Shown here: positions 37,657-49,351 of the stretch, one piece after another
How the letters are laid out: the number at the start of each line of letters is the position of its first letter
Position numbering within the stretch: position 1 is the stretch's first letter
Assembly: GCA_949357655.1 (NCBI GenBank)
Contig: CASHTG010000012.1
Location: forward strand, 868,001 to 932,000
DNA: 64,000 bases
Origin: Parascedosporium putredinis
Taxonomy: Eukaryota; Ascomycota; Sordariomycetes; Microascales; Microascaceae
Direction: 5' to 3'
Position numbers and translations under genes: made by a program
The notes under the pieces: generated by a model
The model's input: only the letters and a program-made list of their open reading frames with translations
Told to the model about the DNA's origin: nothing
The model's database searches: none

Positions 37657-38305
37657 CTACGACGTCGTTCCTTTCGTCATCTCTCCTCTTGATACGCCAC
37701 CTCCCGCTTGATCCATCGACATGGCAACGGTTAGGGCAGCGATACCGTCCGCGAGATGTTCATCAATCTCAGAGTCATCTGTTAGAGAATGGTTCCTCAT
37801 AGGGTGCAGCACCGCACTCTTAAAAATAAGAGGATCGCGGTGATGGGGACTGGGTAGCTCTAGGAGTGCGGCTACCGCTTGAGGTTGCAATGTGGGGGCT
37901 GCCCAGTCGCGGGAGGGTGATATCCGGACTACCACCTCGGAGAATACTCGAGTTGGCGGAAAAACAAGTTGATTGGCCTTGTAGCTGTGTTGGTGGCGAT
38001 AATGGTGGCGAAGGCAGCTGGCCGACTGCCTGTAGCCAAGTATGCTCCATACCCTCTCTTGGTGTGTCTGAGCGCCAACGGGGCGCTCCGGTGCCATATC
38101 TGCGCGCTTCAGGTTGCGCCAACCATTCCGTGTCCTTCTCTATTGCTGAGACACTGTGTATACGTCCCCCACTCTTGCTAGAATTGCAGACTTTGTCATC
38201 TTCATCTTGGTCGTAATAATTATCTGAGCCGAACTCTGAACTTCCGATGCTTGGACTCCTCCGGCCCCACGAAGAAACCGTGATGGGCGACGTGGGACCC
38301 TGCAA
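37657..38305 (-). CDS. Unidentified Ser/Pro-rich protein (possible gene, frame-broken)
   Basis: A minus-strand frame from 38305 reads MQGPTSPITVSSWGRRSPSI, an acidic patch (NYYDQDEDDK) and SPPLSPPTQ, and stops near 37,820. A second frame carries on as HPMRNHSLTDDSEIDEHLAD and GIAALTVAMSMDQAGGG to 37657. The two join at a TTTTT-type run near 37,820-37,830 if two bases are missing or one is extra. The true start may lie upstream, between 38,305 and RPA3 (38,479), where another open frame reads RHPPPSRVALVWPAPDRE. I recognise no family. Composition and coherent frames suggest a real low-complexity protein, but this is inference. Confidence 0.42.
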
Positions 38306-38478
38306 CGGCGTGCGCTACCTGCTCCTTCACCATCACGGTCAATTCCCTCCTCATCCTCCCTAGTTTCGCGGTCCGGGGCCGGCCATACCAAGGCCACGCG
38401 GCTTGGTGGCGGGTGACGGTTGAGCTGTTCCACAGACCGTCCTGGTTGAGACGAGTCTTGGTTGCCGGGCCTGGGCCG

Positions 38479-38973
38479 TCATTCGTACTGGAAAATGGGC
38501 TTGATCTGTTGGGTTGCTTCCACCACGGACTGGTAGAGGTCAAAGTCTAGGCCAGACAACGCGTCGTTGGAGTTAGTTGTGTGTCACTGTGCTGGAAGGG
38601 GAAACAGGGGGTTGAAAAATCGATCTCACCAAGATTGTTGCCGAGATCCTTAGCAACCGACACTTTGACGGAAAGATCAGGATTGACCTTGCCGATGATT
38701 TGGGCAGCGTTGCCGTTGACGAGCTGAGAGTCCTAAAGCGAGGGTGTGAGACTCAGTCAGCCGCGAGTTAACCTCAGGTGATAGACACCAAAGTGAAGGA
38801 ACGGGGAGAGAAGATACTAACCCTATTTAACGTGAGATTGACATTTCCTTGGGAATCAAGCAGGGCGGAGTCGCCGCGAAGCTGCAAGACCCGGCCGACG
38901 ACCATGACATTCTGGCCTGTGTAGGCGCTGAGATATTGGGCCGTGACGCGAGGGTGGAATTTCGCTCGCTCAT
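38479..38973 (-). CDS. RPA3: Replication protein A 14-kDa subunit
   Basis: Smallest subunit of the single-strand DNA-binding RPA heterotrimer, a single OB fold. Exons: 38973-38822, 38732-38630, 38546-38479. The sequence VTAQYLSAYTGQNVMVVGRV, the LRGDSALLDSQGNVNLTL strand pair and NGNAAQIIGKVNPDLSVKV fit fungal Rpa3/Ssb3. A break in exon 1 at GGG 38952-38954 (CCC on the coding strand) is fixed by one C, giving MSERNSTPRVTAQ and a 107-residue protein ending IKPIFQYE. It is divergent from HEM3. Confidence 0.87.
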
Positions 38974-39691
38974 TGTGATGGGTCTTGAATGGGAAGCCGC
39001 AAGATTAGGAAATAAGGGAGGGAAATGTGGGATGCTTGTGATGAGTCGAGACCCAAAATGCGTCTAGAGAGCGGAAGGAGATGGTGGGGAGTTGATCAAT
39101 GGATCCAGTATTAGGATATTGGGAATCAAGAGCCCGTGAAAATAGTGTAAAGTGTCTGGAACCAGCGCGTTAAATCAGGGCGTCGACGCGTGCTAATGAG
39201 GGGAGCGGGACCTATGTTGTACCTTACCCTTCGAGGGCTTGGGGGCTGTATCGATCGCCAGTGTGCTTGTGCCGGAGAGCCAGGGTCACGTGAAGCGAGA
39301 GGCGCATGCTTGAATGATCAGGGACCATGGCATATCCTTGCCATGTCTTTCACACACTCTTCAGCTCTCGCATCGGCCTGGCAGCTCCGAAGCGGAGGCC
39401 GAAGTGGAGACCCGCTCTTCTCTTTGCGTGTGGTCATTTGACGACCCCGCGACACGCCATATGGCTGAAACTCTGTGGTGTCGAACCATGTGGGAGTTGC
39501 TTAGCTTGTCAGCATAAACTTATTTTTTTCCCTCTCCAACTCCAAAGGACGAAAATCTTTAGCTCCGGGAGTACCATAGAGCCCATCCTGGTTAAGGATT
39601 ATCACAAGGGTCGCGCTAACAGTCGCTTTTGCCATACTTCATCTCCTTTCTTTCTTTTTTAATAACATCCAGGCGCCCGCTTCCACCTAGA
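38974..39691. promoter_or_regulatory. Bidirectional promoter region, RPA3 / HEM3
   Basis: About 720 bp between divergent starts. A pyrimidine tract precedes HEM3 (39,635-39,665). No specific factor site assigned. Confidence 0.45.
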
Positions 39692-40695
39692 ATGTCGGCC
39701 TCGGAAGCAACAAGGAACGACCCCGCCCCCGCCAAGATTGTGGTGGGCACGCGCGAGTCTGCTCTCGCACTCAAGCAAACACATCTTGTTATCGAGGGAT
39801 TGCAGAAGCTGCGCCCCGACATCAAGTTCGAAGTGAATGCCATGAAGACAATTGGCGACAAGGATCAGCTTACGGCGCTGTACAAATTTGGAGGGAAGGG
39901 CCTCTGGACGAACGAGCTCGAGGCAAAGCTCGAAGTTGGCGCGGTCGACATCATCGTCCACTCGCTCAAAGACATGCCAACTACGCTTCCCGAGGGCTTC
40001 ATTCTTGGCTGCGTGACGACGAGAAAGACCCGCGCGACGTCGTCGTGTTCAAAAAGAGCCTGGAGGGCAAATACAAAACGATTGGTGAGCTCCCAAAGGG
40101 CAGCGTGATCGGGACAAGCAGTATCCGGAGGATAGCCCAGCTCAAGAGGAGATATCCACACCTCGAGTTCGCCGACGTTCGCGGCAACATCCAAACTAGG
40201 CTGCGAAAGGGTGACGACGAAGAGGGTCCTTTTTCGGCCATCATTCTTGCCGCCGCGGGGCTCCTACGTCTCGATTTTGGAGACCGTATCGCGCAATATC
40301 TCGATTCCGCATCGGCTGGTATCCTGCACGCCGTCGGTCAAGGTGCCCTAGGCGTGGAGGCCCGCAAGAGCGACAAGTTTGTCCTAAACCTCCTCAAGGA
40401 GTTTGAAGATAATCAAACGATGCTCGCGTGTTGGGCGGAGCGGAGCGTCATGCGAACGCTAGAAGGCGGTTGCAGCGTCCCTATCGGCGTTGAGACCCGG
40501 TGGGTCAATGGAAGGCTGAGACTTTCCGCTACGGTGGTGAATTTTGAGGGCAACCAGTTTGCCGATGTGGAGGAGGAAGCTGCCATTGAAACGCAAGAAG
40601 AAGCGGATATATTTGGCCGTGAGGTGGCAAGGAAATTGACAGAGAAGGGTGCGGATAAGATTTTGGACGCCATCAAGCAAGTTACGGAAAAGTAA
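39692..40695 (+). CDS. HEM3: Porphobilinogen deaminase (hydroxymethylbilane synthase)
   Basis: Cytosolic heme-pathway enzyme that polymerises four porphobilinogens. Marks: KIVVGTRESALALKQT, the catalytic loop HSLKDMPTTLP, SSIRRIAQLKRRYPHLEF, DVRGNIQTRLRK, and EGGCSVPIGVE with the cysteine that carries the dipyrromethane cofactor. One exon. One frame break near 40,007-40,012, between FILGCVT and KDPRDVVVF, needs one added base and gives 334 residues, the normal size. I take ATG 39692 as the start. The frame is open upstream to 39629 (a hydrophobic stretch), likely 5' UTR because a CCAG acceptor-like site and pyrimidine tract lie between. Confidence 0.95.
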
Positions 40696-41074
40696 AGTAG
40701 ATGCCCAAGCGGTAGGCCTCGCTCTCCTCCCCCACTCAAAAGATGAAAAGAAAAGAAAAGAAAAACCTCCTGATGAGCAGGATGCCCAAAGGCTGGCGCT
40801 TTTTTGTCTCATCCGACAACTCCCAAGTTTGCATCAAGTATCATGATTGGGTCGTAGGTGTGTATATTCACTCCTCCATGTGAGTGATAGTTTTTGACTA
40901 TCAACCCCGTAACAGTCATTCCTAATGAATATATGTTTGACTTTTGCTACTTTTCGAAAACGCCATCCCATGGTTGTAGAAACGAAAACAAGAGAAAAGA
41001 AGAGAATAACCAAGCCATCGCAGCCAAGGTGTCAAGACCAACCATAGCAATGAAATCAAGCGGGACATGTGAAC
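40696..41074. other. Convergent 3' intergenic
   Basis: 379 bp between HEM3 and ALB1; A-rich near 40,740-40,765. No gene seen. Confidence 0.55.
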
Positions 41075-41761
41075 TCAAAGAATTTCTTCATCACCGTCCT
41101 CGTCCTCACCCTCAGTGCCCAAAACCTGGAATGCGCCAGCGGACCGAACAGGTGGCTCCTCCGTCTCCATGTCCTCGTCCGTCTCCCAGCCCTCATCGGC
41201 GTGGCCCGCCTGGCTGCCCTTCTTCTTCTTACTTTTGGATTTCGTAGCACCCGGCGTTTCGTTGACCTCGTCCCATGTCTTTCCCCTGGTGCGGATTGTC
41301 TTGCCCTGCTTCACGCTCTTTTCGATCCTCGCCGCGATGCGCTCTGAGATGGCCTCGGCCTTGTCGAAGCCCTTCTCGTTCCGCCTCTTCGCCTTGGAAC
41401 TTAGAATCGATTTGCGCTTGCTCGCCTTTTTCGTGACGCCGGCTCCTTGGCGGGCCGCGAGCACGGAGGGCGTGTCTCGGCTCGCTCGCCCGTGGGAGGC
41501 TGCAGCGCCTTCAGCGACTTGTCCGTGTCGATGCTAGGGGATGTTTCTCGTCTGGCAGCCCTCGAATGGATCGAAGGACCTATGCACAACGGGCAAAATG
41601 TTAATACCAGCCTATAAATAAGAAAAACAAAATATGATTTGAATGTGACACGGCGGGGCTAGCCCGAGCGTGTTGAAGGGATACGGTATGGAGAGTTCTT
41701 GTTTCCTCGGTGGTGGGAAAAGCCTACCTTTCCTCTTCTTGGCAACGCTTGGTTTCCCCAT
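41075..41761 (-). CDS. ALB1: Ribosome biogenesis protein Alb1
   Basis: Small basic shuttling factor that accompanies Arx1 on pre-60S particles. Exon 1 (41761-41728) encodes MGKPSVAKKRK. A 148-nt intron follows, and exon 2 (41579-41075) begins GPSIHSRAARRETSPSIDTD and DKSLKALQPP. It continues to VLAARQGAGVTKKASKRKS, a coiled basic helix, KTWDEVNETPG and an acidic tail …EGEDEDGDEEIL. These are the landmarks of Pezizomycotina Alb1. One break at GGG 41468-41470 (CCC on the coding strand) resolves to ETRPSVLAARQ and a 179-residue protein. It converges on HEM3. Confidence 0.82.
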
Positions 41762-41919
41762 TGCAGATTATATTTTTATACGAGATTTTGTAATGGGGAA
41801 TGTATCTGTTGCTGCGCGATCTGACAGCTATATCATAGCAAACATCTACTGCGCTTGGGCAGGAATTTGATAAGATGTGAGGTCGCCTCTCTGGTCCTCT
41901 TAGTGGGGTTCTTGCTACA

Positions 41920-41933
41920 TTTTTTTTTTTTTT
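41920..41933. repeat. Poly-T tract (about 14 T)
   Basis: Uninterrupted T run upstream of ALB1; its length is uncertain given the homopolymer errors elsewhere. Confidence 0.8.
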
Positions 41934-42254
41934 GCGGCTAACTATCTTATCGATAAGCCTATCGCACAAGGGGCACCAAAAACGAGTGCCAGCTGACATA
42001 ATTTGGTCAACGGCACCAGCTGATGGACTGAGAACCCTCGAAATTTTCAACACCCGCCGTCCCACACTGACAGCCGACAGGACCAATGGCAAGGCGATTA
42101 AAAGGGTCAGCTCACCTCACGTTTGCTCTGGATAATCGGTAAACTGAATAAAGGGTCCTGTCCCCTTCCTCGGTATACATGGCATCAATTGCATTCTCCT
42201 TTCTTGTGGGGTTTTCTTTTTTCTTCTTCTTTTTTCTTGTTTTCTATAATAATA

Positions 42255-42271
42255 ATATATATATATATATA
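42255..42271. repeat. (AT)n microsatellite
   Basis: About eight AT units following an AATAAT stretch. Confidence 0.85.
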
Positions 42272-43486
42272 CCTGCTTCCTTTTAACTCCCACACGAGGC
42301 AGGGGCAGGGGTGGATCAAGACTTGGCAGTTCCGGGAAAAAATAAGTTGCTGCATTGTGTGTTCCGAGGTATGTGTGCGTCACTATGTCTCTGTGTGGAT
42401 GTGTGGTCTGCGTGTGTGTAAGCCTCAGATTCGAATTTGAACTATTGAAACGACCCACGACTCCGCACTGGTTAGCTATTATTACTTGAACGATTGATCA
42501 CACAACCCAAGAGCAGACCAATATTGCCCCGCCCAGCAAAACATCCAATAAGGAATTCGAAGGCCATTGGAATCCACTGTGCGTTCAGGCGAATTGGAGC
42601 ACATTGCACGCGGGTTTCTTGGCACGACCAACGCTGCGGACGAAACCCCTGCCGTGGCCTCTCCTTCTTGCCTGAAGAGGTACATTGCCTCGTGCTCCGA
42701 TGCGCTGCGGATTCAGAGGATTCTTGGTAACCATGAGTAGGTTATGTCTGGCCCTGAGTCTCTGAACGTGGCCGCTGCCTGCCCCATGAGTTCTTCCAGC
42801 CAGATGCGGCACCTACAGCCCTACTGCCCGGCCCCCATACCCTAATATCATTTGCTCCCGCTTCTGCGTTTTCCCCAACGAAGATGCCCCGACGGCTATT
42901 GGCGCACAATCAACCCGCCCGTCAGTACTTGTAATGGTGTCCAACTGCTGGTGCAGGGTCCATCATTGAGGCTACTGAGGTAATAGGGCTTTTCCGGAAA
43001 TGGCGAGCTGGTAATATTATCAACAGGTCTTTCGAACAAGTCCGAACATGGGAGAGAAGGGGAACGAATGGGGTGCCTTACCAGGCCGGGGGTGGGGGCA
43101 CTTGTCATGGCGATTTTCACCCCGACCAAGGAAAGAGCAAAAGCAGCCGTGATGCAATCAAGCCAGTGCTGCTGTATGACGTCATTACAACTTGGTGACT
43201 GGGCAGACTCGATCAGCCTACGTCATAGTCGTATGGCACTGCCGGGTCCGAGTGTCGAGTGGGCCAGAGTGGGCTCAAGCTCAGGAACCGTGCGAAGTAT
43301 CTCTCTCCGCTCACAGAACGGTTTGTACTTTCGCTAAACCCACACCTAATTTCAATACTTGCCCAAAACTGGTACTTATCGAGATCAGTTTGATTCTCAG
43401 CTTGACTGACAAGCAAGACAAGCTGCTCCCCTCCTCCCCTCTTTGTCTGTGCATCGGTGAGATCCTCACCTTCTGAGGTCATGAGG

Positions 43487-43516
43487 TTTTCTTTTCTTTT
43501 CTTTTCTTTTCTTTTT
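43487..43516. repeat. (CTTTT)n microsatellite
   Basis: Five to six tandem CTTTT units grading into T-rich sequence to about 43,545. Confidence 0.85.
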
Positions 43517-46100
43517 ATTTTCTTTATTTTTTTCCTTCCAAAGAAGTTATTCAATCTGGTGTTTGAAGAGACGTGCCTTCATTTCTTGAGGCACCGAAAT
43601 CTCGATGATTAACCTGAACGCTCAAAAGTCCGGGGGTCGGGGTCGAACGCCTAATGGAGGTACAAATGGATTTCATGTTGCGCATGTCTGTGTGTGTGCG
43701 GGTATATACGCTGAAGCTCCCCTTGATGCGAAACCTTGCATGTGCAAAGTAGAGAAGAGTCCTCCTTTCACTTCAATGCTGGCTGCTTCATCACTGAGCA
43801 TAACCGCTTATTATGAGGTCTCCAGCCTGTCTTACACTCCAGCTATGTTATCGCTGATTGTGGCTTGCCTAACCAGCCTATCAACGGCTACAAGGGAGAA
43901 GTTGCCTTGAATGTGTCGTGTGTCTCGTGTCTCCTCCGCTCGGCACGGTTGAAAACTCTAGATGGCAGGTAACACCACCTCACTTGTTTTCGTCCCCGAC
44001 ACCTTGACGAATCCGCTACAGCTACATTATATCACTACCGGACCTCAGCAAAGAAGATTGTCCCGCGATCTGCAGCTAGCTTGTGTCCACCCACGTCACC
44101 GGGGTAGAAACAGCCTCAAGGATGAGGCGTTGTGGTGGCCCTAAAGCCCAGCTCAGCCATTAATCAGGCACGGTCCAAGTAGCCGAAGCACGAAGCAGAA
44201 TTTCTCCGCAAACCTACTCATGCAGGGACAGGACATGCCAACGAAACAAAAGTTGGGCGGGAGGCCGTCTAGGGTCCAGAAATTGAGGTCACAGAACGAG
44301 AAAAAGGAAAAAGAGGGAACAAAGAGGGGGAACGGGAAACGCAGGTGAGAGAGATCAAGGCAAACCCCTCGAGCTCTGCCCCCTCCTATCCGGCCTGGGA
44401 AGCTCGCATCACTCATCCTGCGTCAGCTCTACTAGAGAGGGTGCAGGGCCGTTCCCTCGTAACTAGTTCGACCGTTGCGATATTGCGTGTTCCTGCCGGT
44501 AGGTGATGACCGCGGAGCAATTTCTCCCGGTATCGCAGCGAAACGGAAAGAAAGTGGCGGCTGGGCCCCGTTGCCAGCCCCGTTGCCATCCAGAAGATAC
44601 TAGATCTCTCTCTGCTCTCGTGCGTAAGAGGGATATCCTTCCCGGGAACCCTGGTGGTGGGAGACAGGGAGAGTTGGAGGGGAGAAGACGACGCTGAAGC
44701 CGGAGCATCTCGTCCTGAAATTAGAGTATCCATGGAACGACGGGGCGCTTGAAGATCCGAAAGAGGACGGATCTACGATTATCGGCGACAAACCATGCAC
44801 GATGTGGGCTTGCCGGGTCCTCTAAATCTCTCGACAATGATGTAAAGCGCGGGGAAGGCCGCAAATCGGTTGACTAGATGTCTCCACTCCATCAGGCCTC
44901 GGGGGCCATCTTGGCAGGCCGGGAGCTTGATTCCTGTGGTGTGCTGGGAGCGGCTTCTATTCCAGGGCGGAAGACCTGCAAGCTCTTGACGAAGCGGGGC
45001 ACAGTAGCCCTGAATTAATTCGTTGATGAAAAAACAATGCAGCCCATCCGGATTCTTGCATGTAGCCATCCCAGGGAGCTGCAACGGCATCTTGATCATG
45101 ATCAATTTTCACAATCATTCAGTCCGTTCACGGCGGCCGCTTTACGGGCTTAGTCTGTCATAGCCAGCCTGACTCGCCGTTTCGTCGTTGGCCGTTGGCG
45201 AACCCAACCGGCCCAATTCCCGCATTCAAGCTAGGGCAGCGTCGACTGTCTCATTATGGTCCCTGTTTCCCATCTCCATCATGGCGGCGGGACGCAGAGA
45301 GACCAAGGATGATAGTGTGGTCTTTCCCCTGGCGTGCTACAGGGACCGTTGGCCCTTCCCGCCGAAGCCTCTGTGCATCTTTGCTATCGCGGCTTCAGCT
45401 TGAGGCCGCCTCTGATAAACCGCCATCGGGGGTGGGGGTGGGTGGATGGGGCGGTATCTTGTATGGCAGGGGTTCTCGCGCATTGCTGCACAAATTGATC
45501 ATACTCTTCAATGTTCTTGTTGTTGAGGTGTGCCACAGTCGCGAACTGTCAAGTTTGGGCGGCTCCATGGTAGGGTAGAAAGCTAAAGCCTCCATAATTC
45601 TCTGCACGTAGGTTTCAACCCCGGTATAATTATCACCCTCTAGAGACTTCCTGAACACCAAGACCACATCCTGCACGGGATGAACCCTTCATTGATTGAT
45701 TTGTTCACTGTCCCCTTCTCAACACCTAAGCCAACTCCACCGAGGTTGAGGGATTACCATCCCCATCTCATCTTTCACTTGTCTGAACAGGCCCAGTCAG
45801 GAATGATACTCGTCCTATCAGTCAATCCCGGGGTTCTTTGCTGGGTATAGGGAATAGCCCATTGGATGATACCTGCTCAAGTACATCACCCCACTACTTG
45901 TACCCATGAGACGCCCTTTTGATATATGCGGGAGAGGAAAGAAAAAGAGAGCATTAAAGAGGAAAGAAGAAGAAAAAGAAAATGGATAGGGCACAACTGC
46001 GGGCTCAGTAAAATCTCCATTACACCTTGCAGAGTACGGTTCTGCCAAACGAGTTGGAAGCATCGTCATTGGGTTTGGGTTCCGCCCACCTTGTTTCCTT

Positions 46101-48492
46101 AGCGTTGCGATGATGCACCTCGAGTCAAAAACAAAAAGCTAAAAGGTTACTTGACAGCAACCAAACCTCGTGCATCAGTGAATTCAATTGACTCCAGTCA
46201 ATCGCTTCTTGATCTTTGTTTCAATCCCCACCCCCTCCCCACCGCCAAGCCAAGGCTTTGTGGACATGTACCCTCCTTCGCTTCCCACCCCACCCCACCC
46301 ACCTCACACCTCCCATCAACCCCCAGCTTCGCTTCTCTCCAACCGGCCCCCGTTTCCCTTGAATTCCTGATCGTTCAACCCAGCCCATGCAGCGTAGCTA
46401 TTCCGTCCTCCCCTTCCCTCCTTCCCTCTCCCACCCAACTTTCCCATTGATCTTCCTATTTTGTACCCACTCCTTCCATTGCGCTGGGGAGGGGCTCCGG
46501 AGCATTTGCACCGGGCGCGGTGCTGGAACTGGTCGGTACTTGTCAGGCGCTTGCCTAAGAAGAGGAATAGAAGAAGCTGATGCTTCAAGGAAATGATCAG
46601 GGCCAACTACAGGAGTTCAATATCGTTAGAATCACTTTGTTCTCTGCCAACTCCTATTGCATACTATACCTGTACGCCGCCGAGGACGAACAAAAGATAC
46701 ATATATACCTAAGATCACGAAGGGGGCGATGGACGGGAAAGAAACTTGAGCTTTGGGGTACAGGCAGTGTTTTGGCTGAAGCCTTTTCCTTCGATTGTTT
46801 CCAGGATCGATGCTTTTTGCCTCGTCGTCCAGCCACGCCACCCTTGCCCTTGGTCGCAACACTAGAAACCCTTGGATGTTCTTTTCGCCTTATTGAATGC
46901 TCAGATCCACACCGTCATCTTTGATCCGGGTGCTCCTGCAGCAGCGTCCACCAAGCTCCACACAATCTACCAAACGGGCAATCCCCTGCTCCAAGACTTA
47001 CTGCATACATTTGATATCGATGAATCGATCCAATCACTCCCACACCTCCCTCCCACCTTGCGCCCCTCCGTGGTCCCCCTCCTTTCTGCTCTCTGGTACT
47101 TGTCACTGTGTGGTGTCGTCAGTCGGTACGGATCAAATCAACAGGCGGGTTCGAGCACTGCATTTCCGACTCGGTCGCACCGAGCAAGACTGGGGACCTC
47201 TGCAACACCACTTGTAGCCTAAAGGTACGCCGGTGAGAGCAGCGGGAACTTACACCCTTCCGTCACCCTCCGCCCGGCCTGTCCCCCTCCTCGAAAAAAG
47301 TTTCTCCTTTCCCACCGGCCGTGGCTAGCTCTCTTACCTTTCCTACCCTTTCCGTTTCCGCCCTCTCACTCCTCGCCTTCTTTCCCAGCCGCGGGCTCTT
47401 ACAACATCTTCCCATCATCGCTCCCTCACCCCCAACCTAGATTCTAGGTTCATCAAGGATCTCTCCACCCCCTCTCCTGCCACCAAATTGTGTCAATCTG
47501 AATCGCATCAAACCCTCCGAGCAGAGAGCCCACCCCTGGTAATACGCCATCAATTGAGTCACCGCAGCAGCCCGTGTCGATTTTGTTTTTTTATTTGAAG
47601 CCGTCCGCCAGCTTCTCACCACGTCGCACACACCTCAGTCGAAACCTTTCAGGCCCCTTCTTTGCACAATCCGAACCACAAAACCCCCTCTCCACAGACG
47701 GCGCGTCTCGAGAGGGAGATAGCCCGCCCAACCCCAGTTTGATAACTTGGACAGCTGCCTTCCAACACCGCAGGTCGACTCCACCAACCAAAGAAAGAAC
47801 AAGTTGATAGGAACCTTGAAGAACAAAGGTGGCTGTGGGACACGCGGAGACCCTACAGTAAAACCAAAAAAGGATACAGAGGCGGGCAGAAAAGAGACAA
47901 AGGGCAACCTTGAAAAAGCTCCTGTACCATCACCTGACTAACATCCTCCTCTTCCCACTCCGGCCAACTTTACCTTTGCAAGTTCCTACTATACACGGTG
48001 TGGCCCTCTCCTGGGTTACGCATATAACCTGGCTACCGAATCCCACATCAAGTCCGACTCTCCCATCATACATTTGGGATACGTGCCTCCACCTGGACAT
48101 CCCTACCACCTATATCTGTACCGTCTAGTGTCACTTCTCTCACCCCGGCCGCACCTCACACCTCTTCAGCTTCCTGTTGTGACGTACCGCACATCCTCCG
48201 CCTCTACCCTCCCGTCAATTTCGAACTCCACGTGCCGATCATTTCGCCATCGAGCTGCCCGGTTGGTCTCGAACCGACTACAGAACGACTTCCACCCTGA
48301 GGTTCACTGCCACTTTAATTCGTTCAACATAAACGACGTAATCCCAAAGAAAACAAGAGGATAGATACCAGCAGCCCCAAAACAGCATCGCGCCCTCGCT
48401 ATTACTTAGTAAAGAGAGGGGAAGGTCTCTTTATCCGTCCACTTCGACCCCTGTCCAGCCTCCGTCGAGAACAGGTATAGAAGCACAAAACG
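46101..48492 (+). promoter_or_regulatory. Long pyrimidine-rich leader/promoter of the bZIP gene
   Basis: From about 46.2 kb to the bZIP start the plus strand is strongly C/T-rich (blocks of CTCCC, CCACC, TTCC), like long 5' UTRs of fungal regulatory genes. Several short AUG-initiated ORFs lie within it (e.g. 47910-48128 and 48074-48364). The transcription start cannot be set from sequence alone. Confidence 0.4.
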
Positions 48493-49351
48493 ATGGCCAT
48501 GCCTCCACCCTATTTTGACGACTACGTTCCTCTCAGCGGTGTTCCCAACACACAAAGCACAACATACAACCAGTTCTACCCACCAGTATCAAGCAGCAAC
48601 GCCCCTGTTTCGACCGTTGCTACGACGAACAGTTCCTTTATCCCACCAACTACCGCATGGAGCCGGCCCCCATCACCATGCCCACTAGTGCCTGCACTGC
48701 CCCTACTTCTGCCGACCCCTTTGGCCGTCGCAAGTCGGGCCCCTTCGACGAGACTCGGAGCTCCAAGACCAAATCCCCTCCCCGGACAGGTTATCATCCT
48801 CTCGAACATCATCGACTAGCAGTGCGTCGACTAAAATGTCGAGCCGAGACAGCGTATCAAGCAAATCCTCGGCCCCTTCTGTTGGGTCCGTCTCCTCTTC
48901 GTCCTCTTCGAAACGCAAATCGCGATCGAGCGTGCACCTACAGCAAGAGCAAGACGTGGTCATTCCCATGGGCGGCGACCACACTAAACGCGACAAGTTC
49001 CTCGAAAGAAATCGAATCGCGGCAAGTAAATGCAGGCAGAGAAAGAAGGAATGGATCAACGGCTTGGAAGAAGCTAAGAACGGCCTCGAAACCCAAAACT
49101 CCCACCTCCAAATGGAGTATAATGGTCTCCTGAGTGAGGTTAGTCGGATGAAGAACCAAATTATGGCCCATGCCAACTGCCATGACCCGAATATCGACAA
49201 ATGGATCGAGAACGAGGCTAGGCGGTTCGTGCAAGGCCCGACGGCCACCGAGTACCAACCACCTGTTCCCTTTCCCGCCCCTTCCTATCCTAATCCCAGC
49301 GGCCCATCGTTCGCCATGAGCTATGAAGGCTACGCTGACGAGGGTGAGTGA
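48493..49351 (+). CDS. bZIP transcription factor (ATF/CREB-type)
   Basis: The DNA-binding basic region KRDKFLERNRIAASKCRQRK runs into a leucine-zipper-like helix (EWINGLEEAKNGLETQNSHL, then MEYNGLLSEV) and a conserved extension (HDPNIDKWIENEARRFVQ). The N-terminus MAMPPPYFDDYVPLSG is Pro/Ser/Thr-rich, followed by a Ser-rich linker (SKSSAPSVGSVSSSS). N-x-x-A-A-x-K-C-R identifies the ATF/CREB-like class, which binds CRE-type sites downstream of stress MAP kinases. Two breaks, at AA 48648-48649 and TT 48791-48792, each need one base; then 286 residues read through. The exact orthologue is not assigned. The leader is long. Confidence 0.85.

Larger units (their letters stand above)
41762..46100. 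other. Gene-poor 4.3-kb region
   Basis: Between ALB1 and the bZIP leader. It contains microsatellites and polypyrimidine runs but only short, mutually overlapping, domainless ORFs. No RNA gene or mobile-element motif seen. Confidence 0.5.

Noticed and set aside
43605..45105. ORFs of about 100 codons (e.g. 43605-43910 and 44413-44733)
   Set aside because: Compositionally biased, overlapping on both strands, no domain, no splice-compatible neighbours.
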